Shown in pieces: positions 56,186 to 64,000 of a stretch of DNA of 64,000 bases; position 1 is the stretch's first letter; every line of letters starts with the position of its first letter. This DNA is from Plantibacter sp050587525 (GTDB taxonomy: Bacteria > Actinomycetota > Actinomycetes > Actinomycetales > Microbacteriaceae): positions 124,001-188,000 of the forward strand of contig NZ_JBOBFT010000010.1 in NCBI RefSeq assembly GCF_050587525.1. The letters are read 5' to 3'. The translations under genes were made by a program, and so were the position numbers. The notes under the pieces were generated by a model that did not search any database, was not told the DNA's origin, and was given only the letters and a program-made list of their open reading frames with translations.

Positions 56186-58108
56186 ATGACGAGACACAGA
56201 ACCATCCGCCGTTCGATTGCGGGTGCACTCATCGGCACACTCGCCGCGCTCGCGGGATTCGCCGGGGGAAGTGCCGGGGCGACACAGCCCATCGGTGTCT
56301 CAGAGCCCGACCGATCGGGGTGGTGCCCCACGTGGCAGCAGCAGTACGAAGCGCAGTCGAACGTGATCGGGGTGACTTCCGACACAGTCATGACGCTTCG
56401 GCACCGCGCGGACTTCACCGCCGAGCGCCCGGAGAACAGCCTCGCGGCGTTCCACACGTCCTATCAGTACTGCCGTGCCGGGATCGAGACGGACGTCCGA
56501 CCGACGCAGGACGGCGAGCTCGTCGCATTCCACGACGCACACGTCGGCAAGATGCTCGAGCCCGGATTCGACCCGCTCTCTCTCCAGGGGCCCAACCAGC
56601 TTCTGAGCGAGCTGACACTGGCCCAGGTGAAGACGAAACGGCTCGTGAACACGGCGACGAGGCGGCCCACCGAGCACTCGGTGCCAACAATCCGCGAGCT
56701 GCTCGAGGACTACCTGACTCACGACGGCCAGTCGATCCTCTACCTGGAAGTGAAGGACGGCGCGAGCATCATTCCAACGGCCGCCGTCATCCAGGACGTC
56801 GCGGCGCTTCATCCCGAGGCGGAGTTGATCAAACGCGTCATCCTGAAGATCGTGATGAGCACGTACCCCACCCCTACGGACTTCTTCGAAGCCCTCCGAC
56901 GAGCCGGCATCACCCAGAACATCCGAACGGCTCCGATGATGGCCCCACGCATGGCCGATCGCATCAACAATCTGCCGTACAGCGTCCCGAACGTGCCCGG
57001 ACAATCCTACGAATCAAACGCGACCCGGTCCGTCGCCCAATGGGCCAACCAGCCCGGAAGCCTCGTCCAGAGCGTCGAAGTCCTCGTCAAGGACTCCTCT
57101 GACTTCGTTCATACCGAGATGAAAGCCAGCTCCCAGGGCGACTACGCCGCTCCGACGTCGCTGACCACTGCGAACACGAGCGAAGGCACGATGGCGGAGA
57201 TGGCGATGGTCGTGAAAGCCAACCGGAAAGCACTCGGGAATTTCGTGCCGATCCCCGACTACATCCTCTGGCGCACCGATCGTCTGCGCGACGCGAGCGT
57301 GCCGAACGTCATCCCGGGCAAGAATGAGACGATGCCGGTGACTGAGGCGTACTACCAGAATGACTCGACGTGCTGCTTCCAGCTGCAGGATCGACTCCAG
57401 CAGAGTGATACAGCCCACGAAATCGCCGAGCTCCGGATGAACCTTGCCTGGCAGCGCAGTATCGGCTTCAACGTCTTGACGACGGATGATGCAGATTCGA
57501 TCGACACGTTCTATCGGGCTCGAGGCGAGCTGTCCACAGTCACCACACCCCGCACCTACCCACCGCCCGCAGCCATGAACTCACGATTGTCCTGGGATCT
57601 CGGATACGTGCCTCTGCCCGATCGGCCGAAGATCAAGCTGATGGGTTGGGGCGGCGAGTGGGCCGGGTGGTGGGGCGGCACCGCATGCCTGTGGAATCAG
57701 AAGCTCGGTTGGGGCGCCCCCACCTACGGCTGGGTGTACAACTGCGGCAACGGGACGGCGCAGGGCGACGGGTACTCCGATCGAATGGTCACTCGCGTCC
57801 TCAGCGACGGTCGAATGGAGATCCGATCGTACGAGCCCGGCGGATACTGCCTCACTTCGCCTGCCTCGTCGGATCCGAACGCCTCGGGCACGGTGGATTG
57901 GGTTCCCTGCGGAATCCAGGCTGCTGATGAACGCGCTCTCTGGACCATGACCCGAGAGGGTCGGTTCCGCGACCAGCACGGCCGGTACCTGTCGTTCACC
58001 GCAGGCGGCGCGCTCTACGGAGGTCTGCCATACGGGGTCACGAACGTCGTGCCGGCGGCCGAGGCGACCGACACCTGGACGCAGTGGGCCTTGGCGCCGA
58101 ACCCCTAG
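56186..58108 (+). CDS. Secreted glycerophosphodiester phosphodiesterase-like protein
   Basis: A 640-residue exported protein: signal peptide (1-31, SIAGALIGTLAALAGFAGGS, cut near AGA). The GDPD domain (about 65-440) has HRADFTAERPENSLAAF (His73, Glu83), GIETDVRPTQDGELVAFHD (Glu101, Asp103, His116) as catalytic and metal residues. A C-terminal beta domain (about 480-640) is Trp- and Gly-rich (WGGEWAGWWGGTACLWNQK) and may bind cell wall or sugar. AGGAGAGC precedes the ATG. It would release glycerol phosphate for the nearby UgpB-like uptake system. Confidence 0.87.
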   Translation: MTRHRTIRRSIAGALIGTLAALAGFAGGSAGATQPIGVSEPDRSGWCPTWQQQYEAQSNVIGVTSDTVMTLRHRADFTAERPENSLAAFHTSYQYCRAGIETDVRPTQDGELVAFHDAHVGKMLEPGFDPLSLQGPNQLLSELTLAQVKTKRLVNTATRRPTEHSVPTIRELLEDYLTHDGQSILYLEVKDGASIIPTAAVIQDVAALHPEAELIKRVILKIVMSTYPTPTDFFEALRRAGITQNIRTAPMMAPRMADRINNLPYSVPNVPGQSYESNATRSVAQWANQPGSLVQSVEVLVKDSSDFVHTEMKASSQGDYAAPTSLTTANTSEGTMAEMAMVVKANRKALGNFVPIPDYILWRTDRLRDASVPNVIPGKNETMPVTEAYYQNDSTCCFQLQDRLQQSDTAHEIAELRMNLAWQRSIGFNVLTTDDADSIDTFYRARGELSTVTTPRTYPPPAAMNSRLSWDLGYVPLPDRPKIKLMGWGGEWAGWWGGTACLWNQKLGWGAPTYGWVYNCGNGTAQGDGYSDRMVTRVLSDGRMEIRSYEPGGYCLTSPASSDPNASGTVDWVPCGIQAADERALWTMTREGRFRDQHGRYLSFTAGGALYGGLPYGVTNVVPAAEATDTWTQWALAPNP

Positions 58109-58124
58109 GCGCCATCCTGGCCAC

Positions 58125-58186
58125 AGGAGAACACCCCCGCAGCAGGACGGAGCTCCGGATCCGCCCTGCTGTCGGGCTGTTCTCCT
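58125..58186. terminator. Nested hairpin (GGAGAAC hairpin family)
   Basis: Outer AGGAGAACA (58125-58133) pairs with TGTTCTCCT (58178-58186); inner CAGCAGG (58140-58146) pairs with CCTGCTG (58165-58171), with GCTCCGGATCCG in the loop. It lies 16 bp after the phosphodiesterase stop and 27 bp from the convergent IclR stop. Confidence 0.7.
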
Positions 58187-58212
58187 GCCCTCGAGCTGCC
58201 TGCAAGCAGGGC

Positions 58213-58938
58213 TCACACGAGCAGGGGCGCGAGCTGCCGAGAGCCGTCGAGCATCAGATCGAGGAGGTCGGCCGGCTGCTCCACACGGATCGACGGGGCC
58301 GAGAGCGAGAGACCGGCGACCAGCCCGCCACGGTCGTCGCGGATCGGAACGACGAGACAGCCGTACCCCGGGGTGAGCTCACCGGACTGCCGCGCGTAGC
58401 CGAGCCGCTCGACGTCGTCCACGAGCGCCCTCACATCGACCGACGGCGAAGCGACCAGGCCGGAACAGTCCTGGCCACCCGACACGAGCTCCCGCAGGAG
58501 CAGCCGGCCGATCGCGGACGCGTCCAGATGCCGGACGATCCGCGCCTCATCGCTCAACGGGAAGTCCGGATCCGGGTCGACGATGCGGATGCGCTCACCC
58601 TCGTACCGGACCAGATGGACGCCACCGCGGACGCTCGAACGCATTCGGCCCATGACGTCTCGTGCGGCTTGCGGAGGTGGAGCCGGGGCGACGAGATGGG
58701 CGAGCTCCACGACTTTCCGCCCGAGCGCGAACCCGCGGAGATCCGGCATCCGCACGAGGTACTCGTCCTGCACGAGGAGATTGAGGAGCCGATACGTCGT
58801 CGCCCGAGGCATGTCGAGTCCGGCGGAGACCTCCTGCGCGGTGACCCCCGCACCGCATCGGGCGACCTCCTCGAGCACCGCGAGGGCGCTGTGGATCGCC
58901 TTGGGCTGTCTGGCGCGGAGATCGCCCGCCCCACTCAT
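58213..58938 (-). CDS. IclR-family regulator
   Basis: A 241-residue IclR protein. Winged helix: AIHSALAVLEEVARCGAGVT, AQEVSAGLDMPRATTYRLLN. The effector domain has VHLVRYEGERIRIVDPD, HLDASAIGRLLL and ELTPGYGCLVVPIRDDRGG, a recognisable IclR pocket motif, and IRVEQPADLLDLMLDGSRQL at the end. Overlaps the upstream permease by ATGA; likely controls both permeases and the amine oxidase, through the inverted repeat at 60578. Confidence 0.9.
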   Translation of the reverse strand: MSGAGDLRARQPKAIHSALAVLEEVARCGAGVTAQEVSAGLDMPRATTYRLLNLLVQDEYLVRMPDLRGFALGRKVVELAHLVAPAPPPQAARDVMGRMRSSVRGGVHLVRYEGERIRIVDPDPDFPLSDEARIVRHLDASAIGRLLLRELVSGGQDCSGLVASPSVDVRALVDDVERLGYARQSGELTPGYGCLVVPIRDDRGGLVAGLSLSAPSIRVEQPADLLDLMLDGSRQLAPLLV

Positions 58939-60512
58939 CGCGGGGCCGCCGGCGAGCCGCCCCCTGCGTGATCTCCGACACCGGCCCCACCATCGTCCCG
59001 GCCACTGGCCCCACCCCTGCCGACACCGGAACCGGAACCGGAACCGCCGAGCACGTCCCCCAGCACCGTCACGTCGAAGACGCCGACCGTCGAACTCAAC
59101 CACGGTCTCCGCAGGTGTCGGACGGCCCACACACAGACGCCCGCGATCATCGAGCAGAGGAACACCCACACGCCCACAGCGCGATCCGTTCCCAACTCCA
59201 CGACGAGGTACACGACGAGCGCGACGGCGAGCAGGGCACCGGCCGCGAGCGCACGCACCACGGGCCAGGCGGTCGCCTCACCGATCCGCCTGAGGAAGAC
59301 GGGAGCCGCCGCGCACACGAGGATGTACGCCGTGATGTAGCCCGCGGCGGCGACCACGATGAGCACCTGCATCGCCGCCCACACCCCGCTGCCCACCGCG
59401 ATCGCGACGATCGGAACCACCGTGACCATGGGCATCGCCACCAGGATCGCGACGTGCGGCGTATGGAAGCGACGATGCGTGCGACCGAATCGCGACGGCA
59501 GGACGCCTTCACGTCCCATCGAGAACAGGACCCGGACGAGCGCAGTGACGGACGCGATCGCACACGCGAGGAAGGACGCGGCGACCGAGACGTCGAGGAG
59601 CAGCCCCATCCACTCGACCCCGTACGCGGTCGCGAGGTCGTTGATGGGGCTCGCGCTCGCAGTGAGGTCAAGGCCGAGGCCCGCGAACCCGACGAGTTGA
59701 CTGTAGGAGGTGACGAGGTAGAGCAGCCCTGAGACGATGACGGTCCAGCCGATGGCACGTGGGATGTTCGCGAACGGGCGCCGCGCTTCGACGCCGAGGG
59801 TCGCGGAGCTCTCGAAGCCCACGAACGCGGTGATCGCGAGTACGGCACCGACGGCGAAGTTCGCCGGATCCGCGTGGACGGTCAACGCCGACCACTCGAT
59901 CGTCGGCCCGAACCGGCTGAGCAGGACTCCGACGAGCACGAGGACGATCGCGACGGAAGCGGACTCGACGAGCAGGGTCACCCTGGTCGACACCCGGATG
60001 CCACGCACGAGCACGACGAGGCAGACGGCGGCCATCGCGACGATCAACACCGCCACCACGAGCGAGGACCCCGGCATCCCCGGCCAGAACCGGTGGAGCA
60101 GGATCGCGAGGTAGTAGCCCGCTCCGGCGAGCGCGAACATCGCGATGAAGCCGTAGCCGATGAGGAGCGCGACGCCCGCGACGAACGCCGCGCCGGTTCC
60201 GAGCCCCTTCGACACGAAGGTGTAGAGCGAGCCGGTCGCGGCGATGCGCTTCGTGAAGACGTTCACGGTGCCTGCGACGAGGAGGGAGATGAGCATGGCC
60301 GTCGCGAGGGACCACACGGTCGCGCCACCCGCCGTGACCGTGACGAGGAGCGGGATGGTCGTCGCAGCGGCGGACGGCGCGACGGCCGAGACCGATTGGG
60401 CGAGCACGTCGACGAAGCCGACGCTACGGCGGTCGAGGCCGTCCACGGGGGACCTGGAGTCGAGGCCGTGGACCATCGGCGGATTGCTGATCGCACGCTC
60501 GAGGGCCGTCAT
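58935..60512 (-). CDS. APC-family amino acid/amine permease
   Basis: A 525-residue permease with about 12-13 helices. SVGFVDVLAQSVSAVAPSAA opens the APC fold, AITAFVGFESSATLGVEARR is the conserved helix-6 region, and SMGREGVLPSRFGRTHRR the loop before helix 9. The C-terminus is a Gly/Ser/Asp low-complexity tail (GSGSGSGVGRGG). TACGCT lies 6 nt before the ATG (leaderless pattern). Co-transcribed with IclR; divergent from a second APC permease. Probable substrate: an amine or amino acid. Confidence 0.9.
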   Translation of the reverse strand: MTALERAISNPPMVHGLDSRSPVDGLDRRSVGFVDVLAQSVSAVAPSAAATTIPLLVTVTAGGATVWSLATAMLISLLVAGTVNVFTKRIAATGSLYTFVSKGLGTGAAFVAGVALLIGYGFIAMFALAGAGYYLAILLHRFWPGMPGSSLVVAVLIVAMAAVCLVVLVRGIRVSTRVTLLVESASVAIVLVLVGVLLSRFGPTIEWSALTVHADPANFAVGAVLAITAFVGFESSATLGVEARRPFANIPRAIGWTVIVSGLLYLVTSYSQLVGFAGLGLDLTASASPINDLATAYGVEWMGLLLDVSVAASFLACAIASVTALVRVLFSMGREGVLPSRFGRTHRRFHTPHVAILVAMPMVTVVPIVAIAVGSGVWAAMQVLIVVAAAGYITAYILVCAAAPVFLRRIGEATAWPVVRALAAGALLAVALVVYLVVELGTDRAVGVWVFLCSMIAGVCVWAVRHLRRPWLSSTVGVFDVTVLGDVLGGSGSGSGVGRGGASGRDDGGAGVGDHAGGGSPAAPR

Positions 60513-60518
60513 GCCGCA

Positions 60519-60524
60519 AGCGTA
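60519..60524 (-). promoter_or_regulatory. Leaderless-type -10 box (TACGCT)
   Basis: On the minus strand TACGCT ends 6 nt before the ATG at 60512; no ribosome site lies between. Confidence 0.45.
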
Positions 60525-60577
60525 GGCCGCCCGCATTGCACCGGCGTGGCGGCCGTGTTTCGCGTTCGTGACCGTCA

Positions 60578-60607
60578 AATGAGACAGGGGTTCCGCATCG
60601 TCTCATT
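60578..60607. promoter_or_regulatory. Inverted repeat, candidate IclR operator
   Basis: AATGAGAC-N14-GTCTCATT, a perfect 8-bp inverted repeat, lies between the divergent permease genes. IclR dimers bind spaced inverted repeats; this is the only strong one in the 201-bp gap, which holds no gene. Confidence 0.6.
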
Positions 60608-60713
60608 CGTCGTGCGGAGGGTGTTACCCCGTCGAGACGGCGGCGCAACAGCCGAGGACGATGCTGATGCCATCCCCGATCGACCGGCACCACCGAACCC
60701 TGGAGATCACCCC

Positions 60714-62192
60714 ATGACCGTCACGAAAGACCCCGCCGCCGTCGCGGGACAGCCCACCCGGGCGCTCACCGGATCCCTCGGCGTCACCGCCATCGTCTTC
60801 ATGGTGGTCGCCGCCGCTGCACCCCTCACCGTCGTCGGCGGTGCGGCACCCCTCGGCATCCTGCTCGGCAACGGCGTCGGCTTCCCCAGCATGTACGCGA
60901 TCTCCGCGGTCGTCCTCCTCCTCTTCGCCGTCGGCCTCGCGGCGATGACCCGCCACGTCCCGAAGCCCGGCGCGTTCTTCACCTTCGTCGGTTACGGCCT
61001 CGGCAAACCGGCCGGCCTCGCGACAGCGTTCCTCGCCCTCCTCACCTACACGGCCATCCAGGTCTCGGTGCACGGCTACATCGGCTACCTCCTGAGCGTG
61101 ACCGTCGCCGGCCTCGGCGGACCGACGATCCCCTGGTACCTGTACTCGCTCGCGGGCATCGCGATCGTCGGCTTCCTCGGGTACCGGCACATCGACCTCA
61201 GCTCGAAGGTGCTCGGCATCCTCCTCGTCGCGGAGGTCGGGATCGTGCTGATCCTCGTCGCCGCCGTCGTCTTCCGGGGCGGCGCGACGGGACTCTCCGC
61301 GGCACCGTTCGAACCGTCGCACGTCTTCTCCGGATCTCCCGGCATCGGCCTCATGTTCGCGATCGCCGCGTTCATCGGCTTCGAAGCGACGGCCATCTTC
61401 CGCGACGAGGCGAAGGACCCTGCACGCACCATCCCGCGGGCGACGTACATCGCCGTCATCGGCATCGGCGTCTTCTACACCCTCGCCTCCTGGGCGCTCG
61501 TGATGGCGTGGGGGCCGGACGAGGTCGTGAAGATCGCGGGCGACGACCCCGGCGCGATGATCCTCAAGACGACGCTCATGTACCTCGGCCCGGTCGGCGA
61601 GGCGGTCATCAACGTGCTCCTCATCACGAGCATGTTCGCGTGCGTCCTGTCCTTCCACAACGTCATCACGCGGTACCAGCACTCGATGTCGAATGCGGGT
61701 GTCCTCCCCGGACGGCTCGGCGGCGTGCACCACAAGCACCTCTCGCCGCACACGTCCTCGCTCGTGCAGAGCATCACGGCGGCCGTCCTCATCGTCGTCT
61801 TCGCGGTCCTCGGCCTCGATCCCGTCCTGCAGGTCTTCACCTGGTTCGCCGGAGTCGCGACGCTCGCGATCGCGATCCTGATGGCCGTCACGAGCCTCGC
61901 AGTGATCGTCTACTTCGCCCGAACCAGGCAGGACAAACGACTGTGGAACACGGTGATCGCGCCCGGGCTCGGCTTCATCGGGCTCGTCGGGGCGGCCGTG
62001 GTCATCACCGCGAACTTCCCGATGCTCGTCGGCGATGTGAATGCGTCCGGGGCTCCGAGCTTCGGCCTCGTGAGCGCCGTCCTCCTGGCCCTCATCGTGA
62101 TCTGCCCCGTCTTCGGGCTCGTCCAAGCGGCCGTCCTGAAGCGGACGAGGCCCGCCGTCTACAGCAACATCATGGACGCCATCTCCGACTGA
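60714..62192 (+). CDS. APC-family amino acid/amine permease
   Basis: A 492-residue permease with about 12 helices. GVTAIVFMVVAAAAPLTVVG, HVPKPGAFFTFVGYGLGKPA, AIAAFIGFEATAIFRDEAKD and NAGVLPGRLGGVHHKHLSPH are APC marks. GGAG lies 8 nt before the ATG at 60714. A copper amine oxidase follows, so amine uptake is the likely role. The permease differs clearly from the one at 58935, so the two are not a recent duplication. Confidence 0.9.
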   Translation: MTVTKDPAAVAGQPTRALTGSLGVTAIVFMVVAAAAPLTVVGGAAPLGILLGNGVGFPSMYAISAVVLLLFAVGLAAMTRHVPKPGAFFTFVGYGLGKPAGLATAFLALLTYTAIQVSVHGYIGYLLSVTVAGLGGPTIPWYLYSLAGIAIVGFLGYRHIDLSSKVLGILLVAEVGIVLILVAAVVFRGGATGLSAAPFEPSHVFSGSPGIGLMFAIAAFIGFEATAIFRDEAKDPARTIPRATYIAVIGIGVFYTLASWALVMAWGPDEVVKIAGDDPGAMILKTTLMYLGPVGEAVINVLLITSMFACVLSFHNVITRYQHSMSNAGVLPGRLGGVHHKHLSPHTSSLVQSITAAVLIVVFAVLGLDPVLQVFTWFAGVATLAIAILMAVTSLAVIVYFARTRQDKRLWNTVIAPGLGFIGLVGAAVVITANFPMLVGDVNASGAPSFGLVSAVLLALIVICPVFGLVQAAVLKRTRPAVYSNIMDAISD

Positions 62193-62204
62193 GCCGGCCC
62201 CTAG

Positions 62205-62338
62205 TCCCGGTCCCTGAGCCCGTCGAAGGGCATCGACCGCCCGCACCCTCCCCGGTCCCTGAGCCTGTCGAAGGGCATCGACCGCCCGCACCCTCCCCGG
62301 TCCCTGAGCCTGTCGAAGGGCATCGACCGCCCGCACCG
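62205..62338. repeat. Three 45-bp tandem units built on the dispersed repeat
   Basis: Three tandem units each combine CCCTGAGCCTGTCGAAGGG with ATCGACCGCCCGCACC. The first has CCCGTCG in place of CCTGTCG. Here the dispersed repeat has been duplicated with its flank, between permease and amine oxidase genes. Confidence 0.88.
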
Positions 62339-62365
62339 CAACCACCCCGTGAAGGAGCACCACCC

Positions 62366-64000
62366 ATGACCATCACCGACCCCACGATCACCGGCGGCAC
62401 CGAGCAGACGTCATCGCAGCACCCGCTCACGAGCCTCACGGCGGCGGAGTTCGAGCGCATCCGCGACATCGTCACCGCCTCCGCCCCCTTCACCCCGACG
62501 ACGCGATTCGCGTACGTGGGCCTCGAGGAACCGCACAAGCGCGAGGTCCTCGCCTGGCAGGACGGAACAGCTCCGCTCCCGGAACGGAACGCGCGGGTCA
62601 TGCTGCTCGACATGGCGACGGGCGCATCGACCGACAACATCGTGTCCCTCGACGCGGGAGCCGTCACGACCTCGCACCTGCTCGACGGTTCCACCGGACA
62701 GCTGCCGATCCTCATCGAGGAGTTCGAAGCGGTCGCCGACATCGTCGCAGAGGACCCCGCGTGGGTCGATGCGCTCGCCTCCCGCGGGTGCACGGTCGAC
62801 CAGGTCGTCGTGGTCCCGTTGTCCGCCGGATACTACGACTTCCCCGAGGAGGCGGGCCGCCGCATCGTGCGCGTGCTCGCCTTCCGCCAGGACTACCCGG
62901 AGGACCACCCGTGGGCGCATCCGGTCGACGGGCTGAGCGCCTACGTCGATACGGCCGCGCGGAAGATCACGCGACTCGTCGATGCGACGCCGCTCGCGAT
63001 CCCCGCCGAGTCGGGCAACTTCGACGACCTGGCCGTGCAGGGCGAGCCGCTGACCACCCTCAAGCCCATCGTCATCACCCAGCCGGAAGGTCCGAGCTTC
63101 CGGGTCGACGGCGAGTTCGTCGAGTGGGCGAACTGGAAGTTCCAGATCGGCTTCGACACCCGCGAAGGCCTCGTCCTCCGTCAGCTGTCGTTCAACGACG
63201 CCGGCACCGACCGGCCGATCATCTACCGCGCCTCCATCAATGAGATGCTCGTCCCCTACGGCGACCCGTCACCCGTGCGGTTCTGGCAGAACTACTTCGA
63301 CACCGGCGAATACCTCTTCGGCCGCTTCACCAACTCGCTCGCCCTCGGCTGCGACTGCGTCGGCGAGATCCAGTACTTCGATGCGACACTCGCCGACGAG
63401 CTCGGCAACCCGTTCACGATCGAGAACGGCATCTGCATGCACGAGGAGGACTTCGGAACGCTCTGGAAGCACAGTGACATGTTCACGGGATCCAACGAGG
63501 TGCGCCGGTCGCGTCGCCTCGTCATCTCGTTCTTCACGACGGTCGGCAACTACGACTACGGCTTCTACTGGTACCTGTACCTCGACGGCACGATCGAGTG
63601 CGAATCGAAGCTCACCGGCATCCTCTTCACCTCCGCGTACCCGGGACTCGACGAGGACGGCAACGACTACCCGTACGCGTCGGAGGTCGCGCCAGGACTC
63701 GGCGGCCCGTACCACCAGCACCTGTTCAGCGCACGGCTCGACATGATGGTCGACGGCGTCTCGAACGCGGTCGACGAGGTCGACGCGGTCCGGGTGCCGA
63801 TCGGACCGGGCAACGAGCACGGCAACGCGTTCACGAAGCAGGTCACCCGGCTCACGAGCGAAGCGACGTCCGGGCGGACGGCCGATGCCTCCGTCGGCCG
63901 CGCCTGGCACATCGTCAACACCGAGCAGACCAACCGAATGGGCCGGCCGACCGGATACGTGCTCTACCCGCAGGATGCACCGACGATGATGGCTGACCCG
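62366..64000 (+). CDS. Copper-containing primary amine oxidase (cut by window edge)
   Basis: The first 545 residues of a copper amine oxidase, which oxidises primary amines to aldehydes with release of ammonia and hydrogen peroxide. NYFDTGEYLFG holds the catalytic base Asp312; VGNYDYGFYW holds Tyr396, the precursor of the topaquinone cofactor (NYD/E motif); HQH (450-452) gives two copper ligands, the third lying past the edge. The level of similarity to Arthrobacter-type enzymes is high by eye. GAAGGAGC precedes the ATG. No signal peptide, so cytosolic. With the amine permeases and IclR it forms a catabolic cluster. Confidence 0.92.
   Translation, partial: MTITDPTITGGTEQTSSQHPLTSLTAAEFERIRDIVTASAPFTPTTRFAYVGLEEPHKREVLAWQDGTAPLPERNARVMLLDMATGASTDNIVSLDAGAVTTSHLLDGSTGQLPILIEEFEAVADIVAEDPAWVDALASRGCTVDQVVVVPLSAGYYDFPEEAGRRIVRVLAFRQDYPEDHPWAHPVDGLSAYVDTAARKITRLVDATPLAIPAESGNFDDLAVQGEPLTTLKPIVITQPEGPSFRVDGEFVEWANWKFQIGFDTREGLVLRQLSFNDAGTDRPIIYRASINEMLVPYGDPSPVRFWQNYFDTGEYLFGRFTNSLALGCDCVGEIQYFDATLADELGNPFTIENGICMHEEDFGTLWKHSDMFTGSNEVRRSRRLVISFFTTVGNYDYGFYWYLYLDGTIECESKLTGILFTSAYPGLDEDGNDYPYASEVAPGLGGPYHQHLFSARLDMMVDGVSNAVDEVDAVRVPIGPGNEHGNAFTKQVTRLTSEATSGRTADASVGRAWHIVNTEQTNRMGRPTGYVLYPQDAPTMMADP

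Noticed and set aside
60624..62363. Long minus-strand open frame opposite the second APC permease
   Set aside because: Asp/Glu/Arg-rich shadow; it begins within the tandem repeats and the plus strand has a clear 12-helix permease.
1..64000. Prophage, integrative element or plasmid origin
   Set aside because: No integrase, structural phage gene, relaxase, replication protein or tRNA attachment site was recognised; base composition is even throughout.

Overview
The window is high-GC DNA, densely packed with operons whose genes often overlap by an ATGA or TGATG. It looks like the chromosome of an actinobacterium, most likely Microbacteriaceae. Pointers are the DUF222/HNH endonuclease with its repeat insert, many LacI/ROK-regulated sugar ABC systems, the dispersed intergenic repeat TTCGACAAGCTCAGTGACC, and several starts lying 6-7 nt after a TANNNT -10 box, as in leaderless actinobacterial mRNAs. 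No rRNA, tRNA, transposase, integrase or CRISPR array was seen. Placement below family level is inference.

Layout. 1-4.8 kb: edge-truncated MFS exporter with a divergent GntR regulator, an XRE-cupin regulator with a divergent small membrane protein, a DUF6518-like membrane protein and a CzcO-like flavoprotein. 5.1-7.1 kb: DUF222/HNH protein and a repeat cluster. 7.1-15.7 kb: ROK regulator plus SDR, divergent from a polar amino-acid ABC transporter, an L-asparaginase and an unusual CutC-ROK kinase fusion. 16-18 kb: ribokinase and LacI sharing a perfect palindromic operator. 18-22 kb: DsbA-like protein, an EF-G-binding FBP protein behind a possible leader peptide and hairpin, a TetR/SDR pair and an epoxide-hydrolase-like enzyme. 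22-27 kb: SARP-type regulator followed by a gamma-butyrolactone-type signalling operon (receptor-like TetR, AfsA homologue, reductase, unknown 121-aa protein). 27-38.9 kb: Eis-like acetyltransferase, small membrane proteins, TetR-controlled drug exporter, several SDRs, TetR, LysR/nitrilase and DUF1349 genes.

39-46.8 kb: a sugar ABC operon also encoding a Php-type phosphotriesterase homologue, a YhfX-type PLP protein and a ROK kinase, divergent from a ROK repressor. 47.6-58.1 kb: an apparent phosphorus/organophosphate block with LacI, a 2H phosphoesterase, two paralogous UgpB-like binding proteins and two permeases (no ATPase), a PiT phosphate transporter interrupted by an in-frame TGA near its end, a DUF47/PhoU-like partner and a secreted glycerophosphodiester phosphodiesterase. 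58.2-64 kb: IclR, two APC permeases and a copper amine oxidase cut by the right edge, a likely amine-catabolism cluster.

The most interesting items are (i) the gamma-butyrolactone-type signalling operon with a SARP gene, (ii) the amino-acid ABC / asparaginase / CutC-ROK operon, whose gene content recalls fructose-asparagine (Amadori compound) catabolism, (iii) the Php-YhfX-ROK sugar operon, and (iv) the PiT gene whose TGA replaces an expected Trp codon. Several families of structured intergenic hairpins also recur across the window.
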